Origin: DATFCK01 sp963728975
Lineage (GTDB): Bacteria; Verrucomicrobiota; Verrucomicrobiia; Chthoniobacterales; UBA10450
DNA: 64,000 bases
NCBI GenBank assembly: GCA_963728975.1
Contig: CAVSMF010000005.1
Coordinates: 124,001 to 188,000, forward strand
Direction of reading: 5' to 3'
In this document: piece by piece, positions 45,923 through 53,998 of the stretch
Layout: each line of letters opens with the position of its first letter
Position numbering within the stretch: position 1 is the first letter of the stretch
Notes under the pieces: model-generated
What the model saw: the letters and a program-made list of their open reading frames with translations, nothing else
Told to the model about the DNA's origin: nothing
The model's database searches: none
Made by a program: the position numbers and the translations under genes

Positions 45923-45980
45923 GTGGGGCAAGTTTCCAACTTGCCCATTAACAAGATCGCAAGTTGAAAACTTGCGCCAC
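45923..45980. repeat. GTGG paired palindromic element between SDR and PTPS genes
   Basis: GTGG GGCAAGTT TCC AACTTGCC, a spacer, GCAAGTT GAA AACTTGC GCCAC. It fills almost the whole 64-base gap: it starts directly after the PTPS stop and ends six bases before the SDR start (minus-strand view). Nearly identical to 18038-18097. Confidence 0.88.
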
Positions 45981-47192
45981 TCATGTTCGCCTTAAGGTAA
46001 ATCGGTTGTTTGCGGTTTCCCACAGACGCAGCCGAACCAGCTTTTGGCCTAAGACAGCATCGATCTTTTCCCAAAGCGCGCGGACGATATTCTCACCGGT
46101 AGACGGTTTGTCCCGAAAATCCTCGCTTTCCAGGTCGAGATGGCGATTCTGCCAGGGACCGAGGGCGTCGCTTAGAGCGGAGCGGAGTTCGACAAAGTCA
46201 TAGATTATCCCGGTGCGCTCATCGTAGGGGCCGGCCACGGTTGCTTCGGTCAAGTAATGGTGACCATGTCCCGCTGGATTGTTGCATTTGCCAAACAGCG
46301 ATGCGTTTTCTTCGTCTGAAAACGATCGGACATGAAGTCGATGTGCGGCGCTAAAAGGCATTCGCAACCCAAGGAACATGCTTTCGTCCTCCCATGCTTC
46401 GGCGAAAAAATCGTCCCGTTCATGTAAACGGACTCGATGCAACGGGAGCAGGGCATTGACTCGCTCGTAAATGTACTCGGCCAGACTTTCGGTGGTGATG
46501 GGCCGTTTATGCAAGGCCGCCACATCCTCGTTGAGATACTTGTGGTCGAGCTCGCTCTGAAGCGATTGAAGGCAATTTTCCATTTTATCGTGACGGACCA
46601 GAGGCGCCCGGGAGTCCATTTTTTCGGCGCGAAAAGTCAGGCGGGCCCGGTAGTGATGGCCATGGATCCCGACAGCATCGCCGAACAGGCGCCTGTTTTC
46701 CGCCTGGCTCAAATGAGGCGACATCGTTTTTCGCGCGGCGGAGAATTCGAACCAGTAGTTCGCGTCGCAAATTCCATCCGCGTACGAGGTTGCGCTCCGG
46801 TCGTTCGACTCCCGGAGATGAACTGCCACGAGATCCGCCGGGACTGTCGAAAATAGCGGCGCGGCCCGCCGGTAAAGCTCGCCGGCGACATTTTCGACTG
46901 TGGGGGGCAGATCGCGGAAAGCCTCATTGTCGGCATTGAGGAACTTGTGATCGAAATCGGCGTCAACGATCCGGCCGGCACGTTCCTTGATCTCACTGAT
47001 GTTAATCAACATGCCCGTCACCGGATCTACCGGGCCGGAGAAGACAAAATAAGCAGTGTAATTTCGGCCGGTACCGTGAAGGGCGCTGCTTTCCGGCCCG
47101 AAAGCCACCAGGTTCTCCGAATCGGTCCACCGCGGCACAAACAGCCGGCGCGAGGCCGAAAATTCCAGCCGTTTGCTGACGGTCAATAGCAT
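45981..47192 (-). CDS. protein with three tandem PTPS (QueD-like) domains
   Basis: About 403 residues, against about 120-150 for one domain. Domain 1 (about 3-115) has LEFSASRRL and DFDHKFLN but HGTGRNY instead of HGH, so its zinc site is damaged. Domain 2 (about 128-255) has FEFSAARK, IHGHHYRA and LDHKYLN but no catalytic Cys. Domain 3 (about 270-400) has MPFSAAHRLH, GKCNNPAGHGHHY and WETANNRF: zinc histidines, catalytic Cys and late Glu are all present. 6-Pyruvoyl-tetrahydropterin synthase makes the biopterin precursor; QueD homologues make queuosine precursors. Lying 217 bases after folE and next to phenylalanine hydroxylase, a biopterin role is favoured. ATG 47192 is chosen because earlier residues are atypical. 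Confidence 0.85.
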   Translation of the reverse strand: MLLTVSKRLEFSASRRLFVPRWTDSENLVAFGPESSALHGTGRNYTAYFVFSGPVDPVTGMLINISEIKERAGRIVDADFDHKFLNADNEAFRDLPPTVENVAGELYRRAAPLFSTVPADLVAVHLRESNDRSATSYADGICDANYWFEFSAARKTMSPHLSQAENRRLFGDAVGIHGHHYRARLTFRAEKMDSRAPLVRHDKMENCLQSLQSELDHKYLNEDVAALHKRPITTESLAEYIYERVNALLPLHRVRLHERDDFFAEAWEDESMFLGLRMPFSAAHRLHVRSFSDEENASLFGKCNNPAGHGHHYLTEATVAGPYDERTGIIYDFVELRSALSDALGPWQNRHLDLESEDFRDKPSTGENIVRALWEKIDAVLGQKLVRLRLWETANNRFTLRRT

Positions 47193-47230
47193 GCTTGAGA
47201 AACATGCTGGAAGGGCCAGCCTAAGCAAGC

Positions 47231-47294
47231 TGTCATCCTGAGCGCAGTCAAAGAGCCTGCCCTGAGCCAGGCGAGCCGAGTCGAATGGGATCCC
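47231..47294. repeat. partial foldback repeat (GTCATCCTGAGCG)
   Basis: GTCATCCTGAGCGCAGTCAA and, after a spacer, CTGAGCCAGGCGAGCCGAGT and GGGATCCCGC resemble the 51770 and 29161 repeats but without a clear second end. It lies between the folE and PTPS genes in a 180-base gap. Confidence 0.5.
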
Positions 47295-47408
47295 GCCTAA
47301 GCTATTCGCAGTACGCTAACCGGCCAGCGTGGACCGATCGCGGGACGCGGGATCCCTCCCGCCTTCGCCATCAGGTGCTTAAACCTGCTTTACCGGGAAT
47401 GAGGGCAG

Positions 47409-48038
47409 CTATCCTTTCAAGAGCGAGAGAAACTCCGAGCGGGTTCGCGCGTCCTCCTTAAACGAACCAAGCAAACAGGATGTAGTCATGAGCGAATTTT
47501 GCTTCTCGACCCCGCGCATCATCATGCAAAGGTGTTTCGCTTCCACGACCACAGCCACCCCGGATGGAGCGAGCGCCGCCATGACCGATTCGGCGATCTG
47601 GGTTGTAAGATTTTCCTGAATCTGAAGGCGTCTGGCGAAAAGATCGACAATTCTCGCGACCTTGGAGAGGCCGAGCACTTTTCCATTCGGGATGTAGGCA
47701 ACGTGGGCGCGGCCAATGAACGGCAGGAGATGATGTTCGCACAAGGAATAAAGCTCGATGTCTTTTACCAGAATGATCTCGCTCGCATCCGAATCGAAGA
47801 TGGCGCCATTCACGATCTGATCCAGGTCCTGACGGTATCCCTGGGTAAGAAACTCGAAGGAGCGGGCGCTGCGGCCGGGTGTTTTAACCAGGCCTTGACG
47901 ATGTGGATTTTCTCCGATTGCTTCGAGCAAATCCCGAAATGCCCGTTCCAGGGTCTGGAGATCCCGGGGCTCGAGCCGGTTTCGCTCCCGGGTCAGGCGC
48001 TCACTGGTTTCCAAATCGGCATTTCGACTTTGAATCAT
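47409..48038 (-). CDS. folE: GTP cyclohydrolase I
   Basis: Converts GTP to 7,8-dihydroneopterin triphosphate, the start of both folate and tetrahydrobiopterin synthesis. The 209 residues contain GLVKTPGRSARSFEFLTQGY, the zinc and active-site loop ELYSLCEHHLLPFIGRAHVA, GLSKVARIVDLFARRLQIQE and the end CMMMRGVEKQNSLMTTS. The zinc ligands (Cys and His of CEHH, and the later Cys) are intact. It is downstream of hmgA in the same direction (35-base gap) and upstream of the three-domain PTPS gene, which fits a pterin role alongside phenylalanine catabolism. Confidence 0.96.
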   Translation of the reverse strand: MIQSRNADLETSERLTRERNRLEPRDLQTLERAFRDLLEAIGENPHRQGLVKTPGRSARSFEFLTQGYRQDLDQIVNGAIFDSDASEIILVKDIELYSLCEHHLLPFIGRAHVAYIPNGKVLGLSKVARIVDLFARRLQIQENLTTQIAESVMAALAPSGVAVVVEAKHLCMMMRGVEKQNSLMTTSCLLGSFKEDARTRSEFLSLLKG

Positions 48039-48073
48039 CAGAGAAAAAACAAACTGGCCGATTGGGCACGGGC

Positions 48074-49258
48074 CTAATCCAGCCAGCTCAACGGATATTT
48101 TTCGTCGTCCAGTTTCAACGCCTGCTCGGTCAGCTCCAGGGTATGCTCGGTGTCGAACATCACGGCGAGTTCTTCGGTCCGAAGCGCGTTTTTGCTCGCC
48201 ATGATAGTGCCGGGATGCGGCCCGTGGGGTATTCCCCGTGGATGCAAGGTGACCGATGCCGGCTCGATCCCACGCCGCGAGCCGAAGTTGCCACGCACAT
48301 AAAACAGAACTTCGTCCGCCTCGACGTTATCGTGGACCCAGGGAATTTTTACCGCTTCGGGATGAGTATCGAGGAGGCGCGGAGCGAATGTGCATACGAC
48401 ATAACCCTTGATTTCGAATGTCTGATGGATGGGAGGCGGCTGATGCACCGTGCCGGTGATCGGCTCAAAATCCTGAGCGTTGAAGGTGAATGGATAGACG
48501 TAACCATCCCAACCGACGACGTCGAACGGATGCTGGGCATTGGTCACGCAGGTCCAGCGCGGCCCGTCCTTTACCAGAATCTCGGTATCCTCCTCCTTGT
48601 CGATTGTGAGCACTTCAGTGGGTCCATGCAGGTCGCGCTCCGAATAAGGCGCGCCCATTTTGATCTGGCCTTCCCGATTCAGATAACGCTGCGGAATTCG
48701 AACCGGGCCGACTGACTCCAGAATGAGATAATCTTCCTCTTCAACCTTGTCGGGCACCAGGCGGTAAGTAATACCACGCGGAATGACAATGTAATCTTCA
48801 GCCCGATACCGTTGTGTCCCGAAAACGCTTTCCAGGGTTCCCCCACCCTTGAACACGAAGATAATTTCATCGGCCCCGCCGTTCCGGTAATACTGGAAGT
48901 CCCCATAAGCCTTCTCCGGCCTTCCCCTATATGCAATCACATCCTGGTTGAACAGGATCGGGATCCGTCCGGTATAAAGATCGCCGCGCCTTGGAATTTT
49001 CGCCGTCTTCAAGTGATGATGACGCAGCGGGCTGTCGGTGACCTTTTTCAGCTCCTCGCATTTCAAGAGTTTGACGTGGCGCACCCGGGTCGGGGGCCGC
49101 AGGTGATACATGATGGAATAGGCTTCGTTAAAGCCCTCCGTGGTAATCACATGCTCGTAGGCGATTCCTTCATTTTTGTAGCTCGGTCCCGAACCGTTGC
49201 GGTGAAACCAGATATGATGTTTTCTCGGGATTTGACCGACCTTTTGATAGTATGGCAT
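48074..49258 (-). CDS. hmgA: homogentisate 1,2-dioxygenase
   Basis: Opens the ring of homogentisate to maleylacetoacetate. A 394-residue cupin-type protein. It begins MPYYQKVGQIPRKHHIWFH, has DEIIFVFKGGGTLESVFG and IPRGITYRLVPD in the N-terminal cupin, and DEVLFYVRGNFGSRRG plus HPRGIPHGPHPGT with the Fe-binding His/Glu residues in the second. It starts 15 bases after hpd and is followed by folE, so hpd-hmgA-folE look like one operon. Length is slightly shorter than the human enzyme and typical for bacterial short forms. Confidence 0.95.
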   Translation of the reverse strand: MPYYQKVGQIPRKHHIWFHRNGSGPSYKNEGIAYEHVITTEGFNEAYSIMYHLRPPTRVRHVKLLKCEELKKVTDSPLRHHHLKTAKIPRRGDLYTGRIPILFNQDVIAYRGRPEKAYGDFQYYRNGGADEIIFVFKGGGTLESVFGTQRYRAEDYIVIPRGITYRLVPDKVEEEDYLILESVGPVRIPQRYLNREGQIKMGAPYSERDLHGPTEVLTIDKEEDTEILVKDGPRWTCVTNAQHPFDVVGWDGYVYPFTFNAQDFEPITGTVHQPPPIHQTFEIKGYVVCTFAPRLLDTHPEAVKIPWVHDNVEADEVLFYVRGNFGSRRGIEPASVTLHPRGIPHGPHPGTIMASKNALRTEELAVMFDTEHTLELTEQALKLDDEKYPLSWLD

Positions 49259-49273
49259 GGCGACCTTACCTCC

Positions 49274-50407
49274 TTATAGATTTCCCCGGCGCTCCTGTTC
49301 TTTTTCCAATGCTTCAAACAACGCCTTGAAATTTCCTTTGCCGAAACTCTTCGCGCCTTTGCGCTGGATAATTTCGAAAAACAACGTCGGCCGATCTTCC
49401 ACCGGTTTGGAAAAGATCTGAAGTAGATATCCTTCGTCATCACGATCGACGAGGATGCCAAGCCGTTTGAGCGGATCGAGATCTTCATCGATGTGTCCGA
49501 CCCGATCGGGCAGAGTGTCGTAATAGGTCGTCGGAATGTTCAGGAACTCGAGGCCGCGCTTCTGCAGATCGGTCACGGTCTTGACGATATCGTTTGTGGC
49601 GATGGCGATGTGCTGCACACCTTCGCCCTTATAAAAATCGAGATACTCCTCGACCTGCGATTTCTTTTTCCCTTCAGCCGGTTCGTTAATCGGGAATTTT
49701 ACGAAACCGTTGCCGTTGCTCATGACCTTGCTCATGAGCGCCGAGTATTCCGTCGAGATGTCCTTATCGTCGAAGGAAAGGATGTTCCGGAAGCCCATCA
49801 CATCCTCATAAAACTTGACCCACGGATTCATCTGGTTCCAGCCGACATTGCCGACGCAATGGTCGACACAAAGCAATCCTGTGTCCGACGGAGTCACCGC
49901 TGATTCCCATTTCTCGTACCCGGGCATGAACGGCCCGCTGTAATCATCGCGCTCGATAAACAGATGCACGGTGTCGCCATAGGTATGAATGCCGCTGATG
50001 ACGACTTTGCCGTTCTCGTCGGTCAACGTTTTCGGCTCGAGATAACTCTTGCCGCCGCGCTGGGTGGTTTCTTTCCAGGCCGAGGTGGCGTCTTTGACTC
50101 GCAGAGCAATCGCTTTAACACCATCCCCGTGCTTGAAAACGTGATCGGCAATCGGTCCTTCCGGCTGGATGGGCGTCGTTAACACGAAGGTGAGCTTATT
50201 CTGGCGAATAGCGTAGCTGGCCCGGTCTTTCACGCCGGTTTCCGGCCCCGAATAGGCCAGGCTCTGAAAGCCAAAAACGGTTTTATAGAAATGGGCCGCC
50301 TGCTTGGCGTTTCCGACATAAAACTCAATGTGATCGGTGCCTTCCAGCGGCAGAAAATCCTGTTCTGCCTTGGGAGCACTCTTGGGAGCAGCAATTGTTG
50401 TTGGCAT
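49274..50407 (-). CDS. hpd: 4-hydroxyphenylpyruvate dioxygenase
   Basis: Fe(II)-dependent enzyme that converts 4-hydroxyphenylpyruvate to homogentisate. The 377-residue protein has two vicinal-oxygen-chelate domains. Metal ligands appear as His in LCVDHCVGNVG, His in GEGVQHIAIATNDI and Glu in LFFEIIQRKGA. The C-terminal KSFGKGNFKALFEALEKEQ closes the active site. It is first in the hpd-hmgA-folE run and may be led by a promoter in the 82-base gap to argG. The tyrosine aminotransferase that feeds it is not in the window. Confidence 0.96.
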   Translation of the reverse strand: MPTTIAAPKSAPKAEQDFLPLEGTDHIEFYVGNAKQAAHFYKTVFGFQSLAYSGPETGVKDRASYAIRQNKLTFVLTTPIQPEGPIADHVFKHGDGVKAIALRVKDATSAWKETTQRGGKSYLEPKTLTDENGKVVISGIHTYGDTVHLFIERDDYSGPFMPGYEKWESAVTPSDTGLLCVDHCVGNVGWNQMNPWVKFYEDVMGFRNILSFDDKDISTEYSALMSKVMSNGNGFVKFPINEPAEGKKKSQVEEYLDFYKGEGVQHIAIATNDIVKTVTDLQKRGLEFLNIPTTYYDTLPDRVGHIDEDLDPLKRLGILVDRDDEGYLLQIFSKPVEDRPTLFFEIIQRKGAKSFGKGNFKALFEALEKEQERRGNL

Positions 50408-50489
50408 ATCGAACCTCCGTATCTCTGCGCGGGATGCGCAATTACATTATAAAACCGACAAGCGATTGCCGCAAGGCGGGCGCCTGCCT

Positions 50490-51764
50490 TTAATCAGCCT
50501 GGCTTGCGAGGGCGGCGCGCATTTTCAGGCGCAACGCGTTCAGGCGGATAAAGCCGGTAGCGTCGCCCTGGTCGTATTGCGAAGCATCGCCCTCCATCGT
50601 CGCGATTTTCGGGTCGTATAAACTTTTCCGGCTTTTGCGGCCGGCAACGATGATATTGCCTTTATAAAGCTTCAACCTAACGACCCCCGCTACATCGCGC
50701 TGGGTCTCGGTAACGAGCGCTTGGAGCGCTTCGCGTTCAGGCGAGAACCAAAAGCCGTTATAAACCAGGGTGCCGTACTTTGAAATGAGACCATCCCGTA
50801 AATGCATCACCTCGCGGTCCATGGTGAGCGTCTCTATTTGGCGATGCGCGAAATAAAGAATTGCGCCGCCCGGCGTTTCATAAACTCCCCGGCTTTTCAT
50901 CCCCACGAACCGATTTTCCACAATATCGACGCGGCCAATGCCATGTTTGCCGCCCAATTGGTTCAACCTTTGCATGACTTGAAGCGGCGACATTTCGGAA
51001 TTGTGGCGCAAGATTTCATCTTGCGCGGCGTTAATGCGCAAGTTGGAAACTTGCGCCACCCTAGTGCAATTACCGTTCTCGAATTCAAGCTCGATGTACT
51101 CCGGTTTATCGGGAGCATCCTCCGGCGCGACGCTCAATTTGTACATGTCGCGCATCTCCGCTGCGCTTGCGTCAAACCAGGGATCTTCCAGCACCCCGCT
51201 CTCGAAACTGATATGAAGAAGATTGCGGTCGCTTGAATACGGTCGTTGGGGCGTCGCTTCGACCGGGATCTGCTTTGCCTTGGCAAACGCGATCATTTCG
51301 GTTCGCCCACAAAATTGTTTTCGAAAACCTTCCTCGCGCCAGGGCGCGATGACCTTCAGGTCCGGGGCGAGGGCCGCCACCGCCAACTCGAACCGAACCT
51401 GGTCGTTTCCCTTTCCAGTGGCTCCATGCGCAACCGCCTCCGCCTTTTCCGCGCGTGCGATTTCAACCATGCGTTTGGCGATTAGAGGGCGGGCAATGCT
51501 CGTTCCAAGAAGATACTGGCCTTCGTAAATCGCGCCGGCCTGGAACATTGGAAAAATAAAGTCGCGCGCAAATTCCTCGCGTAGATCTTCAACGACGCAT
51601 TTTAATGCGCCTGTTTTTAGCGCCTTTTCTTCCAGCCCCTGCAGTTCCTCCTCCTGGCCGATGTCGGCGCAAAATGCGATAATCTCGGCATTATAGTTTT
51701 CCTTCAACCATCGCAGAATGATCGAAGTGTCGAGGCCACCGGAATATGCAAGGACGATTTTCAT
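50490..51764 (-). CDS. argG: argininosuccinate synthase with an in-frame palindromic insert
   Basis: Joins citrulline and aspartate in arginine synthesis. The 424 residues begin MKIVLAYSGGLDTSIILRWL (P-loop-like ATP site). GATGKGNDQVRFE and SDRNLLHISFESGVLED are typical. The family usually has about 400 residues; the excess is a stretch at codons 236-254, VAQVSNLRINAAQDEILRH, encoded exactly by a 57-base palindromic element (51003-51059). The sequence around it (ELEFENGNCT and NSEMSPLQVMQRLNQLGGKHG) matches the family. All other conserved segments are intact, so the enzyme is likely functional with a surface loop added. Unlinked to other arg genes here. Confidence 0.96.
   Translation of the reverse strand: MKIVLAYSGGLDTSIILRWLKENYNAEIIAFCADIGQEEELQGLEEKALKTGALKCVVEDLREEFARDFIFPMFQAGAIYEGQYLLGTSIARPLIAKRMVEIARAEKAEAVAHGATGKGNDQVRFELAVAALAPDLKVIAPWREEGFRKQFCGRTEMIAFAKAKQIPVEATPQRPYSSDRNLLHISFESGVLEDPWFDASAAEMRDMYKLSVAPEDAPDKPEYIELEFENGNCTRVAQVSNLRINAAQDEILRHNSEMSPLQVMQRLNQLGGKHGIGRVDIVENRFVGMKSRGVYETPGGAILYFAHRQIETLTMDREVMHLRDGLISKYGTLVYNGFWFSPEREALQALVTETQRDVAGVVRLKLYKGNIIVAGRKSRKSLYDPKIATMEGDASQYDQGDATGFIRLNALRLKMRAALASQAD
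51003..51059. repeat. GTGG paired palindromic element inside argG
   Basis: Plus strand: GTGG CGCAAGAT TTC ATCTTGCG, spacer CGGCGTTAAT, then GCGCAAGTT GGA AACTTGCGC CAC. It is 57 bases, a multiple of three, and begins exactly at a codon boundary of argG. It shares one stem (CAAGTT) with the elements at 18038 and 45923. Confidence 0.95.
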
Positions 51765-51769
51765 CTTGG

Positions 51770-51860
51770 GTCATTCCGAGCCAAGCGAGGAATCCCGTGA
51801 CGTCATCGCCAGGTATCTTTACAGGATCCCTCGACTTCGCCGCGCTTCGCTCGGGATGAC
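51770..51860. repeat. dispersed foldback repeat between argG and pfk
   Basis: Begins GTCATTCCGAGCCAAGCGAGG and ends CGCTTCGCTCGGGATGAC; the ends are inverted. It fills the 103-base gap between the pfk stop and argG start and so contains any argG promoter or terminator of pfk. Belongs to the family at 7975 and 29161. Confidence 0.78.
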
Positions 51861-51867
51861 ACAAACA

Positions 51868-52944
51868 TCAATCTCCAAAGGAGATTTCGACGTCCCGCGC
51901 GGTCTGGACCATCTCTCCGTTGGGTGGCACCAGCCGCAACCGGTTGACGGCGTCGGCGATCGGCACATGCCGCACCTGATAGCTTTGATAACTGACCATC
52001 GTCCCGAAATGACCTTCGTTAGCAAGCTGGACTGCCTTTACCCCGAATCGAGTCCCTAAAATTCGATCCAAAGTTGTGGGCGCCCCTCCCCGCTGAAGAT
52101 GTCCCAGGACGCAGCAGCGCGTCTCCTTGCCCGTCCGCACGGCGATTTCACGCGCGACGATGTCTCCGATTCCGCCCAAACGAAATTCTCCGGCTTCGGT
52201 GTCCCGCTTGACTTGCTGACCATCCCGGGCCTTGGCTCCTTCCGCCACCACCACCAGCGAACCCAGCTCGCCGGCAGCATCGCGTTGTCTGATCGCCGCC
52301 GCGATTCTCTCGTAATCGAACGGGATCTCCGGAATCAGAATAATATCGGCGCCGCCGGCGATCCCCCCATGCAAGGCGATCCAGCCGGCATGGCGTCCCA
52401 TCACCTCTACAACCATCACCCGCTTGTGACTGGTGGCAGTGGTATGCAACCGATCCAAGGCGTCCATCACCATGGCCACGGCAGAATCAAATCCGAATGT
52501 CATCGCCGTCGCCTCCAGATCATTGTCGATCGTCTTGGGAACTCCGATGCAGTTAATGCCCGCTTCCTGGAGTTGCAGAGCTGTCGTCATGGAGCCGTCT
52601 CCGCCGACAATGATCAAGGCGTTGACACCGATGTCCCCCAAGACTTTTCTCGCCTTCTCGATCACCTCTGCGGCAACCATAGCGCGATCCCCAGCTCCGA
52701 TCTTGGCCACGAAGTGACCTCGATTGGTTGTGCCGATGATCGTTCCTCCCAGTGCCATGATCCCGTCCGTGCTGTGCCGGTCGAGAATAACGTAGTCGCC
52801 GGGCGGAAGAAGTCCTTCGAAACCATCTCTGAATCCGACCACTTCCCAACCGAGCTTTTCCGCTGCAAGGACTACACCGCGCAGAACCGCGTTCAACCCG
52901 GGGCAATCCCCGCCGCTGGTTAGAATGCCGACGCGGGGCTTCAT
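51868..52944 (-). CDS. pfkA: 6-phosphofructokinase
   Basis: A 358-residue PFK of the A family. MKPRVGILTSGGDCPGLNAV gives the first glycine loop, and IIVGGDGSMTTALQLQ the phosphoryl-donor loop. VPKTIDNDLEATAMTFGFD holds the catalytic Thr-Ile-Asp; the fructose-6-P site includes VMGRHAGWIALH. The residue pair Gly in GGDGS and Lys in VPKTID is a mixed signature: Gly at the first position favours ATP, Lys at the second is typical of PPi-type and some ATP-type enzymes. I therefore leave the donor open. ATG 52944 is chosen. It is separated from dacA by 11 bases. Confidence 0.93.
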   Translation of the reverse strand: MKPRVGILTSGGDCPGLNAVLRGVVLAAEKLGWEVVGFRDGFEGLLPPGDYVILDRHSTDGIMALGGTIIGTTNRGHFVAKIGAGDRAMVAAEVIEKARKVLGDIGVNALIIVGGDGSMTTALQLQEAGINCIGVPKTIDNDLEATAMTFGFDSAVAMVMDALDRLHTTATSHKRVMVVEVMGRHAGWIALHGGIAGGADIILIPEIPFDYERIAAAIRQRDAAGELGSLVVVAEGAKARDGQQVKRDTEAGEFRLGGIGDIVAREIAVRTGKETRCCVLGHLQRGGAPTTLDRILGTRFGVKAVQLANEGHFGTMVSYQSYQVRHVPIADAVNRLRLVPPNGEMVQTARDVEISFGD

Positions 52945-52955
52945 CAGACTGCTAT

Positions 52956-53912
52956 TTACAGCAGTTTTTCCGGATCCACCAGTCTTCCTGTCGCTGCCCA
53001 CTGGTCGTAAAGCTGCCAACCGACCGAAAGGAGCTGGGCGCCTTCTTCAAACCGATTGGCGCTCCCAAGAAGCACCAGAATTAGGTGCCGGGGATAAACG
53101 GTTGTCAGCTGCCCGTGCTGAACTACTTCGTTCTGCCGACTGGCAGAAAGTATCAGGCACTCGCCGGCCCGCGCTGTTTGGCCCGTCTTTACACCGTCAA
53201 TGCCGTCGCGTCCGAGCAGTTCGTTGGTATTGCGAAGGAGATAATTGAGCCGGTGACCGGTGCGGCCGAATGAAATTTTTCGCTCTTTCTGGGAAACATA
53301 AAAACGGAAACTCGCCTTATTCACGACGTAGCGAGCCGCGCGCGCCATGTCGGCGGCGGTAGAATACGGGATCGGGCGCACGTTGGTATCGATCCCATGG
53401 GGATTCACGAAACGGCTATGTTCCATCTTCAGCTGTTTGGCCAGAGCGTTCATTTGACCGACGAAGATGTCCACCGGACCGGTTTTGGATCCTCCTGAAG
53501 CGGGAAGAAGCGAGCTGAGCTGGACCCCGATCTGATAAGCCAGGGTGTAGGCGGCAATATTGTCGGACTGGATCAAGCCGGCATAGAGAAGATCCCGCAA
53601 CGAGATCTGGTCCCCGGGTTGAAATCCGATGGGATTTTCACTGACACCGACAAATGCCTCCGGGGGAATAGTCACGATCTGGTTCAGATTGCCGTTCCGG
53701 TGTTCGACCCAATCCAGGACCACGGCAGCGGTTACAATCTTGGTCAAGCTGCCGACCTGCCGCTTTTGATTTGGTTCTTGCGCCCGCAAGATGAATCCGG
53801 TCTGGGAATCGATGATGACGTACGATTCAGCACCATAGGCCCGAGGCAGGGTGCACCCGAGCGCAACCAGGGCCGCATTGATAGCAATAAGAAATTGCGT
53901 GACCGATCTCAT
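52956..53912 (-). CDS. D-alanyl-D-alanine carboxypeptidase (S11 family)
   Basis: A 318-residue exported peptidoglycan carboxypeptidase. The N-terminal signal MRSVTQFLIAINAALVALGC may be lipoprotein-like (ALGC). The active-site triad motifs are SLTK (in QVGSLTKIVTAAVV), SDN (in LIQSDNIAAYTL) and KTG (in GVKTGQTARAGE). ESYVIIDSQTGFILRAQEPN precedes SxxK as in DacA. A typical DacA C-terminal beta domain and amphipathic anchor are absent or short. It precedes pfkA in the same direction with an 11-base gap. Confidence 0.9.
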   Translation of the reverse strand: MRSVTQFLIAINAALVALGCTLPRAYGAESYVIIDSQTGFILRAQEPNQKRQVGSLTKIVTAAVVLDWVEHRNGNLNQIVTIPPEAFVGVSENPIGFQPGDQISLRDLLYAGLIQSDNIAAYTLAYQIGVQLSSLLPASGGSKTGPVDIFVGQMNALAKQLKMEHSRFVNPHGIDTNVRPIPYSTAADMARAARYVVNKASFRFYVSQKERKISFGRTGHRLNYLLRNTNELLGRDGIDGVKTGQTARAGECLILSASRQNEVVQHGQLTTVYPRHLILVLLGSANRFEEGAQLLSVGWQLYDQWAATGRLVDPEKLL

Positions 53913-53998
53913 CGTCGGAATTTAACGGCAGCACCTTATTCGGCGTGTCTCGGTTGGCAACATCCAATCGAGTGCCGGCGAGTTCCGCGGTATCGAAG

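Noticed and set aside
47903..48715. 270-residue plus-strand frame over folE and hmgA
   Set aside because: Antisense to two well-conserved enzymes; no recognisable family.
52099..52923. 274-residue plus-strand frame over pfkA
   Set aside because: Antisense shadow; the phosphofructokinase motifs lie on the minus strand.
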